Of a stretch of 11,892 nt of DNA, positions 1 to 7,280 are shown one piece after another (position 1 is the first letter of the stretch; every line of letters begins with the position of its first letter). The notes beneath the pieces were generated by a model, which saw only the letters and a list, made by a program, of their open reading frames with translations, did not search any database and was not told where the DNA came from. Position numbers and translations under genes: made by a program. The stretch lies in contig JAHIVS010000745.1 in NCBI GenBank assembly GCA_018816605.1, positions 1 to 11,892 of the forward strand. Direction: 5' to 3'. This DNA comes from Pseudomonadota bacterium (GTDB lineage: Bacteria > Desulfobacterota > Desulfobacteria > Desulfobacterales > Desulfobacteraceae).

Positions 1-460
1 AGACCAAAAATCAATGTGATCAGATATGCGGATGATTTTATCATCACCGCTCATTCAAAAGAACTTCTCGAAAATGTGGTAAAACCCGCAGTGATTCGCT
101 TCTTGGAAGAAAGGGGACTCTCCTTGTCTGAAGAAAAGACAAAAATCACTCGGATTGACCATGGGTTTAATTTTCTCGGACAAAATGTTCGCAAATACAA
201 TGGCAAACTATTAATTAAGCCATCAAGGGACAATGTTAAATCCTTTTTGCAAAACATCCGTGAAACCATTCATAAACATCGAGGATCGGAAACTGTCGCA
301 CTGATACACGACCTGAATGCCAAAGTAAGGGGATGGGCAAATTATCACAGACACGTTGTATCCAGCAGAATATTCAACTATGTTGACGACCAAATCCGCA
401 TTGATTTGTGGCGGTGGATGAGAAGAAGGCACCGGAATAAAAATACCGGATGGCTTTATC
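1..460 (+). pseudogene. group II intron reverse transcriptase/maturase, C-terminal fragment
   Basis: This is the 3' part of a group II intron-encoded protein, which as a whole reverse-transcribes and helps splice its intron. The frame is open from base 1, so the gene starts outside the window. The catalytic YADD box is at 25-36, followed by the end of the RT domain (SLSEEKTKI, FLGQNVRKY) and a maturase (GIIM) domain with VRGWANYHRH and the RWMRRRHRNK segment typical of its C-terminus. Homology stops at GWLY near 460. The remaining 67 codons of the frame, up to 663, are only the antisense of a nifU-like gene. No domain V/VI-like intron 3' end fits between the RT and nifU, so the intron is truncated and cannot be active from this copy. 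No HNH endonuclease domain is visible in the part present. Confidence 0.9.
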
Positions 461-692
461 AATGTCTAATAATCTCAGTCAAGGCTGATGAAGATGCCAC
501 AGCACTGGCACATCCAAATGTCATAAACGTTGCATCTACAATTCTTTCATTCTCGTTTACTTTTAAAAACAATTTAAGTGCATCACCACAATTCAATGAA
601 CCGGTTTCTCCAATGGCATTTGCGCCTTCTAACTCACCCGCATTTCTTGGGTTTAAAAAATGATCTTTTACTTTATCTGTATAGTCCCACAT
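459..692 (-). pseudogene. NifU/IscU-like Fe-S cluster scaffold, N-terminal fragment
   Basis: The 77-residue product matches the N-terminal scaffold domain of NifU/IscU proteins, on which [Fe-S] clusters are assembled with sulfur from a cysteine desulfurase. Visible family features are the start [17 protein letters not shown], the first cluster cysteine in SLNCGDA (residue 35) and the second in [18 protein letters not shown]. The frame ends two codons later, exactly where the group II intron fragment begins on the other strand, so the third cysteine and the rest of the protein are gone. The start is well supported: AAGGAG lies 6 nt upstream of the ATG. The gene is therefore a relic with its ribosome binding site intact and its 3' part lost. 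Host-type gene, disrupted; product almost certainly non-functional. Confidence 0.88.
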
Positions 693-705
693 AATGTCTC
701 CTTAA

Positions 706-828
706 TCAAATCTCCACAGGATTGAACGCTCTCTTTAAAAACTCTATGCCTAAAATACTACAGGGTGGTAGAATGTCAATAAAGGTCAACTCTTTTTTAC
801 AGACCGGCCTGTCCGGCCCTTGAACCAT
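706..828 (-). CDS. unrecognised 40-codon frame just upstream of nifU fragment
   Basis: A 40-residue frame (MVQGPDRPVC... ending RAFNPVEI) stops 13 nt before the nifU-like ATG, a spacing typical of adjacent genes in an operon. I do not recognise it and see no good ribosome binding site at its ATG; the frame is open a little further upstream, to about 880, where ISNCY-derived sequence begins. It may be the 3' end of the gene that preceded nifU, cut by the insertion, or simply chance. The proximity to a real start codon is the only support. Confidence 0.25.
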   Translation of the reverse strand: MVQGPDRPVCKKELTFIDILPPCSILGIEFLKRAFNPVEI

Positions 829-865
829 ATGAATCCAAAAGAACTGGAACCGCATTTCTTACACC

Positions 866-1412
866 AATGCCCTTAAAGCTGCTTTTAGTACCCTCTTCAT
901 TTACAAAAAACATGGAATAATGTTCATTGGTTGCATCATCCATGGTGACAATTAGATCCCACATTTTAGAAGGTACCCATTCGTGGGTAGATCCGTCTTG
1001 ATGGATCATCATGCCTGAGTATGGAGAACGTTCTCTTTTTTTACGGTGAGGTCCTTTTCTGCGCCCTTTCTGAACAAGATTTTTATGCTGCAAAGTATCT
1101 TTAACCCAGGTATAACTTCGCTCTCCATCATGTTTCCGCTGATACCAACGATAAAAGTGTTTTACGAAGCTTACAAACATCCAGTACCTCATCCAGTGGC
1201 GCCCTTCTGTGAGATGCCTGTGTAAGCCGTTTATCATAAAGCCCCTCTATGCCTTCATCATCATATCGGTAGATATAACGTCTGAATGTCCTGTCTGAAA
1301 CACCCAGAATCCTTGCTGCTTGCTCCTGTGTTAATTTTTTGCTTCTCCAACCTGTATAAAGCCGTTCAAATTCCATTTTCCGAATCTCCTGTAGTACTTG
1401 TGCCCGCTTCAT
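866..1412 (-). pseudogene. ISNCY-type DDE transposase, frameshifted and truncated
   Basis: Two overlapping frames together read as an ISNCY-type transposase. The first part, from the ATG at 1412 (AAAGGAGG 5 nt upstream, preferred to the ATG at 1436), has a helix-turn-helix: KLTQEQAARILGVSDRTFRRY followed by a linker and SHRRAPLDEVL. Near 1165-1178 the homology jumps to the second frame, which continues VKHFYRWYQRKHDGERSYTW, HQDGSTHEWVP and TMDDATNEHYSMFF, the start of the catalytic core with candidate metal-binding aspartates. The junction lacks some residues expected between PLDEVL and VKHF, so it looks like a small deletion rather than a single-base slip. Homology stops after SSFKGI at about 866; the remaining catalytic domain is absent. 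Dead insertion sequence, oriented toward the nifU relic. Confidence 0.85.
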
Positions 1413-1441
1413 GAAAGCCTCCTTTCTGGCTTCCATTATAA

Positions 1442-1482
1442 CCGGACAATTTATGTGCTACAAATCCGGACAAGTTATTTGC
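1442..1482. repeat. two direct repeats at the upstream end of the ISNCY-type element
   Basis: Two 17-bp copies, ccggacaatttatgtgc at 1442-1458 and ccggacaagttatttgc at 1466-1482, differ at two positions and are spaced 24 bp start to start. They sit 30-70 bp upstream of the transposase start, where the IS end should be. Repeats two to three helical turns apart at an IS end are typical transposase-binding sites; that role is inferred. The matching opposite end is not in the window, in line with loss of that half of the element. Confidence 0.55.
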
Positions 1483-1489
1483 TCCCAAC

Positions 1490-1501
1490 ACACCTTACTT
1501 A
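1490..1501. repeat. left inverted repeat of RAYT unit
   Basis: acaccttactta is the exact reverse complement of the 12 bases at 2203-2214. The two copies bracket the RAYT pseudogene, with the right copy overlapping its stop codon. This matches RAYT genes, which are commonly flanked by REP-like inverted sequences recognised by the enzyme. It probably marks the left boundary of the unit. Confidence 0.5.
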
Positions 1502-1541
1502 ATGATTGACAAATGCCGGAACATTTGATTCATTATAAAAC

Positions 1542-2209
1542 ATGGCGCGCATAGCAAGAGCCGTTGCGCCTGGAATCCCACATCATATAACTCAAAGAGG
1601 AAACAGACGGCAGCAGACATTTTTCAATGATGGAGATTACCAGTCCTATTTGGAATTAATGTCGGAATGGTGTTTGAAATTTCAAGTAAAAACTTGGGCT
1701 TATTGCCTAATGCCAAACCACATCCATCTAATTGCTGTACCTGAAACAAAGGACGGTTTAAACCTCGCAATTGGTGAAGCGCACAGACGTTACACGCGAC
1801 GGATCAATTTTCGTGAAGGATGGCGTGGGCATTTATGGCAGGGAAAATTCTCATCTTTCATCATGGAAGAGAGATATTTATTAGCATGCACGAGATATAT
1901 AGAGTCAAATCCGGTCCGCGCTGGTTTGGCAAAGGAACCCCTGGCGACTGGTACTGGAGCAGTGTCAGCGCGCATATGAAAGGCAAAGATGATATCCTTG
2001 TAAAAACAAAGCCATTGCTGGAAATGGTCAATATACTTTGGGAAAAGTTTCTATCCATTGATGCTCAGGAACCTGAAATAGAGTTGTTTAGGAAACATGA
2101 ACGGACCGGGCGGCCATTAGGAGAGGGTCCCTTTATTAAAAAAATGGAATTTCTATTAAACCGAAAACTCAAACCCCAGAAACCGGGACCTAAAAAGAAA
2201 GATAAGTAA
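1542..2209 (+). pseudogene. REP-associated tyrosine transposase (RAYT, Y1/IS200-like), frameshifted
   Basis: Residues from ARIARAVAPGIPHHITQRGN onward are a typical Y1 (HUH) transposase domain. The metal-binding HxH is in MPNHIHLI (residues 60-62) and the candidate catalytic tyrosine is in CTRYIESNPVRAGL (residue 119). Around 1938-1946 the reading frame changes: the first frame drifts off after AKEP, while the +2 frame continues with GDWYWSSVSAHMKGKDD, PLLEMV and RTGRPLGEGPFIKKMEFLLNRKL to the KKKDK stop at 2209. Both halves are full family length, so one indel in a run around gaacccctgg explains it. RAYTs are thought to mobilise REP hairpins. The start has no Shine-Dalgarno; a TTGACA at 1506-1511 lies upstream with non-ideal spacing. 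Recent inactivation or programmed frameshifting cannot be told apart here; inactivation is simpler. Confidence 0.88.
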
Positions 2210-2214
2210 GGTGT
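2203..2214. repeat. right inverted repeat of RAYT unit
   Basis: taagtaaggtgt is the exact reverse complement of 1490-1501 and overlaps the last codons of the RAYT frame. It is followed directly by a 12-bp perfect palindrome, ccggaattccgg, at 2217-2228, which may be part of the terminal structure. Confidence 0.5.
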
Positions 2215-2232
2215 CCCCGGAATTCCGGACGC

Positions 2233-2331
2233 ATGGCAAAGCAATTGGGGTTGACACAGCCTGCTGTTGGATATGCTGTAGATCGCGGCCATAACATTGT
2301 GAATAAAGAGAAAATTAGACTGAGCGAATAG
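2233..2331 (+). pseudogene. orphan HTH tail of a RAYT-like transposase
   Basis: A 32-residue frame, MAKQLGLTQPAVGYAVDRGH to IRLSE, reads as a compact helix-turn-helix: AKQLGLTQPAVGYAV is the A..LG.SQPAVS pattern, followed by the basic RGHNIVNKEK tail. This resembles the C-terminal HTH that longer RAYT proteins carry after the Y1 domain. It begins 24 bp after the RAYT stop codon, with no ribosome binding site of its own. It is most simply the last exon-like scrap of a second, longer RAYT onto which the preceding unit inserted or recombined. A single longer gene broken between the two parts is the alternative. Confidence 0.55.
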
Positions 2332-2369
2332 GTTTCTTAGTTTCTTATGGACGTCCCCATTTGACGTGA

Positions 2370-2578
2370 AAAGCTGGGATTGTGAATAATCAATAACGGT
2401 TTCATTCACCTCAATTTGTTTTCTGGGCGGAGGGCCTGGCATTCCGGTCCCATAATCCAAGGTGTTTGAGGATCTTTTTGACTACTTCCTCATCCTCTAT
2501 GCCGCTTATTACCTTCATCTTTCCGGCGCATTTTGGACAGGTTAATGGGTCTACCTCATAAATCTTCCGGATCAGCCT
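2370..2578 (-). pseudogene. IS91-type transposase, C-terminal scrap
   Basis: The minus strand from 2578 reads RLIRKIYEVDPLTCPKCAGK, then MKVISGIEDEEVVKKILKHLGLWD. This is the hallmark end of IS91-family (Y2) transposases, with a CPKC zinc knuckle. After LWD (about 2455) this frame stops at 2411; an adjacent frame continues GPPPRKQIEVNETVIDYSQSQL, which looks like the family's own C-terminal tail, so one frameshift is likely. Everything before RLIRK (the catalytic part) is missing, and the boundary falls on the last codons of the neighbouring GNAT gene. Same orientation as, but clearly divergent from, the remnant at 11223-11699. Confidence 0.8.
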
Positions 2579-3669
2579 AACCTGGCAAAGGATTTATTCC
2601 TTATTACCCAATATTCATGGACTTTTTTCCCGCCATTTTCCTGGATAAAAGAAAGCATCGATTGTTTCTCTTCGGAGATATTTCCGATTTGACATCTTTT
2701 AAATTTAAATTTGTTCTTCATAATCTTTGCGGCTTCATTAATCAAAGACTTTTCGATTAAATCTTTATCATTTTTGGCTTTTTTGCTTACAATAATCTTA
2801 AAAACCTTTCCCTCGTCAATCTTGGCCAACGAGTTATTTATCAAATCTTCAGTACCAAAAATAGCCTTTCGACCGCCTTCAATTAACAAAGGGTACAAAT
2901 TGGGCCACCAATGTATAAATCCTACAACCTCCCCGTTTTTTTCAGCAAACAGAATGTAATCATCTTTGTTTAAAATGTGTGAAATTTCCGAATAAAAAAT
3001 CCGCGGCCATTCAAAAACATTGGTGTACCAAAATCCATTATTAACTAAATTATAAGGACAATCCTTACTCTGAGACCATAGGTTTAAGTATAATTTTTTA
3101 TCTTCCTCATCATTGGATTGGTATTTTCGAATGTTTATTTTTGATAAGTATGGGTCTTTGTATTCATTTAACTCATCCAGATTTAATTCAAAGCATTGCA
3201 TTGTTTTGCTACGTACAAATCCAAAGCTTTCAAATGTTTTTATCCACTCAAGGGTGTTGTAGGTATTTACGGCACAACTGGTGGACGGGAAAAATATCTT
3301 TGAGTTGATTTCCTCATAGATTTCTGCTTCGATAATATTGACTCCTGCTCTTTTTCCTATTTCATAGATTTCTTGTAATAAGGTGGTAACGACATCCGTA
3401 TTGAGCTTCTCGTGACTTTTGAGAATCAGAGGCCTTGTTATTCGAAGAATTCTATCTTTAATCCACCTGCCTTTTGCAACATAGGGAAAGCAATAAAAGC
3501 TTGCGATCGGAATTTTACTTTCTTTGTCACACAGACAAAAACTCTGAACGCTTGAGGGCAAAGCGATATCTGATGGCAAATAATAGGGATCTTTTGCAAA
3601 AGCTTGATCAAAGATCCCATGGCATTCATTATCCATTGTATAAATTTTAAAGTTATTTGAGTTAAACAA
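2572..3669 (-). CDS. ptdI: PtdI-like protein with GNAT acetyltransferase folds
   Basis: The 365-residue product looks like a GNAT-superfamily protein, probably two tandem GNAT-like halves. The first (to about 175) has SKIPIASFYCFPYVAKGR and a helix after LLQEIYEIGKRAGVNIIEAE. The second (about 185-360) has DDYILFAEKNGEVVGFIHWW and KRCQIGNISEEKQSMLSFIQ, typical of the acyl-CoA-binding and C-terminal strands. The substrate is unknown. The TTG start at 3669 is chosen because GGGAGA lies 9 nt upstream and it overlaps the end of the radical SAM gene by 8 bp, implying translational coupling; the first ATG (3636) has no such site. The stop codon falls inside IS91-derived sequence, so the last three codons are probably not native. 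Name by synteny as the seventh gene of DPO clusters; function there is unproven. Confidence 0.75.
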   Translation of the reverse strand: MFNSNNFKIYTMDNECHGIFDQAFAKDPYYLPSDIALPSSVQSFCLCDKESKIPIASFYCFPYVAKGRWIKDRILRITRPLILKSHEKLNTDVVTTLLQEIYEIGKRAGVNIIEAEIYEEINSKIFFPSTSCAVNTYNTLEWIKTFESFGFVRSKTMQCFELNLDELNEYKDPYLSKINIRKYQSNDEEDKKLYLNLWSQSKDCPYNLVNNGFWYTNVFEWPRIFYSEISHILNKDDYILFAEKNGEVVGFIHWWPNLYPLLIEGGRKAIFGTEDLINNSLAKIDEGKVFKIIVSKKAKNDKDLIEKSLINEAAKIMKNKFKFKRCQIGNISEEKQSMLSFIQENGGKKVHEYWVIRNKSFARLG

Positions 3670-5041
3670 ACTCTAATTCTCCCAAGATTCGGCTTGCGCC
3701 ACTTAAATAAAGCATTTTCATTTCTCGAAAATCATTGATATCATTTCTAAAAATCCAATTGTCGGGGACAAGATATGAATATTTCTTAATCAGATGCGAG
3801 TATGCTTCACGAGGAACAGTAGAGAATACATCAAATTGTTTAAGCTCTTTCCATCTGTCAATCATGATTAACTCTTCTTTGTAAAGGGAGACGGCTTCTG
3901 TATCAGGATAGGGTGTCATTAGCCAAAGTTGCGTTTTGGCACCAAGTCTTTTGAGCTCACACACCAAATCAAAGGTTAGCTGTATTTCTTTTTTTGTTTC
4001 TGTGGGAATACCAATCATTGCAGACACTGTAGGGACTAAACCCAAGCTTACTTCTTCTGCGATTGTCTTTTTAATATATTCTATGTTTACCCATTTTGGA
4101 AAACCTTTCCGTAACAGCTTTAATAATCTGGGAGAGGCACTCTCTATTCCGTGATAAACCCCAATACATCCAGCATCTCGCATTGCTAAAAGTAACTCAG
4201 AATCAACTTTATCAATTCGCGTCAAGCAGTCAAAGTGAATCGATAATTCTTTTAATGATACAAAGAACTCAAGGGCCCAGTCGCGTTTATTGGTCAGACC
4301 GTCATCTTCGAACCTTAAGAATCCAACATCATAGTTATCTTTAAGCCACTTAATCTCTCCTAAAATATTTTTAGGATTTCTTCTCCTTTGATATTTCCAT
4401 AAGCGATTGGCTGAACAAAAAATGCATTTGTAAGGACATCCTCTGCTGGCAATAAGGGAAAAAACATATTTGCGATTAAGAGGCTGGTATTTTTCTATTG
4501 GTTCCAGTAAATGATAGGCCGGATAAGGAATCTCATCTAAATTCTTAATTAAGGGTCTATCTGGAGTATGCCGAATTTCTTTATCCTTTCGATAAGAAAT
4601 ACCATGTACTTCGTTGAGATCATTATTTTTCTCTATTGCACGCAGTAAGCTAACAATGGTTTCTTCTCCTTCGCCCCTTACGACAATGTCCACAGGACAT
4701 AATTTCATTATCTCCTCGGGTTGAGATGAAGCATGAACGCCTCCCATGATGATCTTTACATCTGGATGTTTCCTTTTATATACTCTTACAAATTCTATGC
4801 AAAAAAGAAGATGGACCGTCCAACACGTAATTCCCAGTATATTTGCATTTCTACTTTCCACTATTTCTACTGATTTTTTAAGGACGTCTTGGGTATCAGA
4901 TATTTCAAAATTCAGATCAAGAATATCGATGCTGTCAAAACCGCAATGTATTAAATGAGAGGCTAGATATGATACTCCCAAAGGGTATAATTTGCTCGGT
5001 GAATAAAACTGCCATGGAGGATTGATGAGTGTTACCTTCAT
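3662..5041 (-). CDS. ptdH: PtdH-like B12-binding-domain radical SAM protein
   Basis: 459 residues with the layout of BchE-like radical SAM proteins. An N-terminal Rossmann-like B12-binding-type domain (about 1-135) has LINPPW at 5-10 and IIMGGVHAS near 97-105, with no DxHxxG cobalt-ligand motif. A radical SAM domain (about 192-400) carries the [4Fe-4S] motif CPYKCIFC (Cys 202, 206, 209), followed by LRFEDDG and the later TPYPDTEA segment. Such enzymes use S-adenosylmethionine and a reduced cluster for radical chemistry; the substrate here cannot be read from sequence. A GGAG sits 11 nt upstream of the ATG. The gene is separated from ptdG by 206 bp with a hairpin and overlaps ptdI. As I recall the D. 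phosphitoxidans work, ptxD-ptdFCG were enough for phosphite oxidation but not for growth on it, which would place ptdHI in the missing part. Confidence 0.88.
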   Translation of the reverse strand: MKVTLINPPWQFYSPSKLYPLGVSYLASHLIHCGFDSIDILDLNFEISDTQDVLKKSVEIVESRNANILGITCWTVHLLFCIEFVRVYKRKHPDVKIIMGGVHASSQPEEIMKLCPVDIVVRGEGEETIVSLLRAIEKNNDLNEVHGISYRKDKEIRHTPDRPLIKNLDEIPYPAYHLLEPIEKYQPLNRKYVFSLIASRGCPYKCIFCSANRLWKYQRRRNPKNILGEIKWLKDNYDVGFLRFEDDGLTNKRDWALEFFVSLKELSIHFDCLTRIDKVDSELLLAMRDAGCIGVYHGIESASPRLLKLLRKGFPKWVNIEYIKKTIAEEVSLGLVPTVSAMIGIPTETKKEIQLTFDLVCELKRLGAKTQLWLMTPYPDTEAVSLYKEELIMIDRWKELKQFDVFSTVPREAYSHLIKKYSYLVPDNWIFRNDINDFREMKMLYLSGASRILGELEFV

Positions 5042-5127
5042 GAGGGAGTGATCTCCAAACTGATTACTAAGAAGTCTCTAAGCATTTAAGCAATTCATAG
5101 TGACTTATGTTTTTCTCACTAACCGAC

Positions 5128-5163
5128 ATTGGGCCAAGATGCGACCAAGCACCTTGGCCCAAT
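5128..5163. other. intercistronic stem-loop between ptdG and ptdH
   Basis: attgggccaag at 5128-5138 and cttggcccaat at 5153-5163 are perfect 11-bp inverted repeats around a 14-base loop. Neither strand has a T-run after the stem, so it does not look like an intrinsic terminator. Placed in the 206-bp spacer between ptdG and ptdH, it could cap the end of a ptdFCG message, protect it from 3' decay or lower read-through into ptdHI. Role inferred only. Confidence 0.5.
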
Positions 5164-5247
5164 AAACACTTGTCAGGTATGCGCTGGGAAATATTTTAAC
5201 AGCCTTAGGCCTGTATTTGTGATCTAAACGACGCAACGCTTTCAATC

Positions 5248-5694
5248 TTATTTGCACCTTAGCATGAAAAGTGATGCGAATTCACTTGCTCCCCTCAAAA
5301 CCTTTTCAGCCACACTCCCCAGCCATAAATGCGAAAATCCTGATCTGCCATGGGTTGTCATTACGATGAGGTCAACAGAATTTTCTTTTGCGTACTCAAT
5401 TATCTCATGTGCTGGACGCTCCCCAGTAAGGGTCGCCCAGGAGACTTTTATCCCCTTTGAGCTTAATTGCTCTGCTGAGTTAGTGAGAAACTGCTCTGCT
5501 GTTGTTTGTTCCTTTAAACTTGGTTCGCAGAAGTCACAAAAAGATCCCTCTTTTTCAATATAAATCGTAGCATGGGGAACAACATGGAGAAGGATTACTT
5601 CAGCCTTGTGTAATTTAGCCATTTCCTCAGCAGACTGCAGGGCATTAGCACATAGGATCGAACCGTCTAAAGGTACTAGTATCTTTTTATACAT
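5248..5694 (-). CDS. ptdG: PtdG-like universal stress protein (UspA domain)
   Basis: 148 residues, one complete UspA domain. The first strand KKILVPLDGS holds the conserved Asp10, and LIVMTTHGRSGFSHLWLGSV (109-128) is the nucleotide-binding loop, with Gly116 and Gly126-Ser127 in the spacing of ATP-binding Usps and Thr113 where the first glycycine-type position usually is. An unusual insert with a CxxC pair, FCDFC (Cys 53 and 56), sits in the variable region after the second strand; it may bind metal or sense redox. The ATG has AAGGTGAT just upstream. It lies 107 bp after ptdC in the same direction and is probably co-transcribed. In the DPO cluster this position is ptdG. A role in sensing adenine nucleotides would fit an AMP/ADP-linked pathway but is speculation. 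Confidence 0.82.
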   Translation of the reverse strand: MYKKILVPLDGSILCANALQSAEEMAKLHKAEVILLHVVPHATIYIEKEGSFCDFCEPSLKEQTTAEQFLTNSAEQLSSKGIKVSWATLTGERPAHEIIEYAKENSVDLIVMTTHGRSGFSHLWLGSVAEKVLRGASEFASLFMLRCK

Positions 5695-5801
5695 AACATC
5701 ACCTTTTTTTTAAGAATCTATTTGATATCATATTATTTCTTCTTTGAGCAACAGAAAATATTAAAAATAAATAGTCCTGAATGCCTGAAAGTTTTTCCTC
5801 C

Positions 5802-7121
5802 TTATTCCCTAACGATGTTGACCAGAATGATTCCAAGAATGGCACATCCGGAAAGAAGACCAAATACGATACCCCAATTTTTTGTTGCATCTAGAATCAT
5901 ACCAATAACGAAACCCTGCGTGCCTGCTCCCATATAGTTAAAAAAGTTAACGGATCCGACAGCAGTGCCTGCCATTCGCCTTCCGCCAAAATCACAGGCT
6001 GTAGTAAAAACAAGACCGACCGACCCGAGGACAAAGAATCCCCCTAGGGCGAGCAAGAAGAAAGAAAGAGGTAGACCTAGTGTCTTCAGACCCGCGCTCG
6101 CCAATATAATCATAATCGTTGTGAACGTTAGCATATAGATTGTGAGGATTTGATATCGTTTCGCCTTGAAGAAACGATCAGAGATCCATCCGGCAATTAT
6201 GGGACCAAACGCCATTCCTAACGGCAACGCTATGGTGGCAATTGGAATTTTCTTTAAATTAATGCCAGCGGTTTCTGCATAATAAAGCGGCACCCAGGTT
6301 AAAAGACCGTATCTTCCCATATACAACATGAAAGAAGCTACCGCAAGGCAGACGAATTTCCAATTGCCAAATAAAAGGCCCCAAGCTTTGAAACCCGATA
6401 TTTGGTCATCCCTCAATTCTTCCGCCTTACTTGAAATCGTGTTCGTCATTGTTTCTTTGTACTCGGGATAACCCGCATCTTTAGGTTTTGATCGGGCTAA
6501 TATAAAAAACAAAATCGTCAACGGAAGCGTGCAAAATAGCAAGGGATAAGTAAAGGCGGCTCTCCACCCATAATGGGCTGCCACAGTGCCGGTAATCAAC
6601 CACACAAATAAAGATGCTACCCCCATGGAGGTTGCAAAAATACCCGTGGCCAAACCTCTTTTTGCCTTAGGATACCACTGGGTTATCATATTGTTTGTGG
6701 GCGCATATGCTTGGCCCTGTATGAATCCGTTAAACCCCCATGGAATGAGCATTATATTTATTCTTGCCATACTTGCTACAATAATGTTTAAAATTACTGT
6801 GCCGATGCCGCCAATGGTATTCATAACTCTGGCACCATATGTATCCCCAAGTTTCCCGCTTATGAGCGTTCCAAAAGCGTAGGACCAGAACAAGACGGTT
6901 GCTCCCACTCCGGCCTGCGTTTTAGTAATTCCAAGGTCTTTAATCATCCAGGGCATACACATTCCCCAGTTGAGTCTTCCCAGATAATAAAAACTATACC
7001 AGATAGACACCAAGATCACAACCTTCCAAAATCTAAATCTGTCGTAACTTACCTGTTCACTATCTGTAAGGCCGAGGCCTTCAAATTCAGGATATTTATC
7101 TTTAGCTGTAGCATCTTTCAT
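5802..7121 (-). CDS. ptdC: PtdC-like MFS transporter (OPA family), putative phosphite/phosphate antiporter
   Basis: About 439 residues with 12 hydrophobic segments and MFS signatures: SGKLGDTYGARVMN between segments 2 and 3, and GWISDRFFKAKR in the matching loop of the second half. The first segment and following motif, SFYYLGRLNWGMCMPWMI, resembles the organophosphate:phosphate antiporter family (GlpT/UhpT), whose members exchange a phosphorylated substrate for inorganic phosphate. In phosphite oxidisers this carrier is taken to import phosphite in exchange for the phosphate product, an elegant pairing since one leaves for each that enters. The ATG at 7121 is chosen over an in-frame TTG at 7130: AAGGAGG is 11 nt before the ATG but only 2 nt before the TTG. 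The 159-bp spacer to ptdF holds a short bulged hairpin at 7195-7214 without a T-run. Confidence 0.85.
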   Translation of the reverse strand: MKDATAKDKYPEFEGLGLTDSEQVSYDRFRFWKVVILVSIWYSFYYLGRLNWGMCMPWMIKDLGITKTQAGVGATVLFWSYAFGTLISGKLGDTYGARVMNTIGGIGTVILNIIVASMARINIMLIPWGFNGFIQGQAYAPTNNMITQWYPKAKRGLATGIFATSMGVASLFVWLITGTVAAHYGWRAAFTYPLLFCTLPLTILFFILARSKPKDAGYPEYKETMTNTISSKAEELRDDQISGFKAWGLLFGNWKFVCLAVASFMLYMGRYGLLTWVPLYYAETAGINLKKIPIATIALPLGMAFGPIIAGWISDRFFKAKRYQILTIYMLTFTTIMIILASAGLKTLGLPLSFFLLALGGFFVLGSVGLVFTTACDFGGRRMAGTAVGSVNFFNYMGAGTQGFVIGMILDATKNWGIVFGLLSGCAILGIILVNIVRE

Positions 7122-7280
7122 CTCACACAAGCCCTCCTTTTTTGATTTATCCCCATCCCCAACCTTAAAACTAGGGATAAAGATTAATGATCACGGGTTT
7201 TAGGCCCTAAACCCATACCAAAAAATCTACCTCTTTTGGGAGTGGGAGTAGAGCCTTTTGGTCACCCTATCGAGTTTTCT

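Noticed and set aside
461..663. C-terminal third of the long plus-strand frame that starts with the group II intron RT
   Set aside because: It is the antisense of the nifU-like gene, whose protein has clear family motifs; the RT homology ends at GWLY.
3438..3629. Secondary minus-strand frame inside ptdI suggesting a frameshift
   Set aside because: The main 365-residue frame is continuous with GNAT-like features on both sides; the other frame is a shadow.
5128..5163. Intrinsic terminator
   Set aside because: No T-run follows the stem on either strand.
7195..7214. Bulged hairpin between ptdC and ptdF as a terminator
   Set aside because: Short stem with a bulge and 3-base loop and no T-run on the minus strand; not enough for a separate call.
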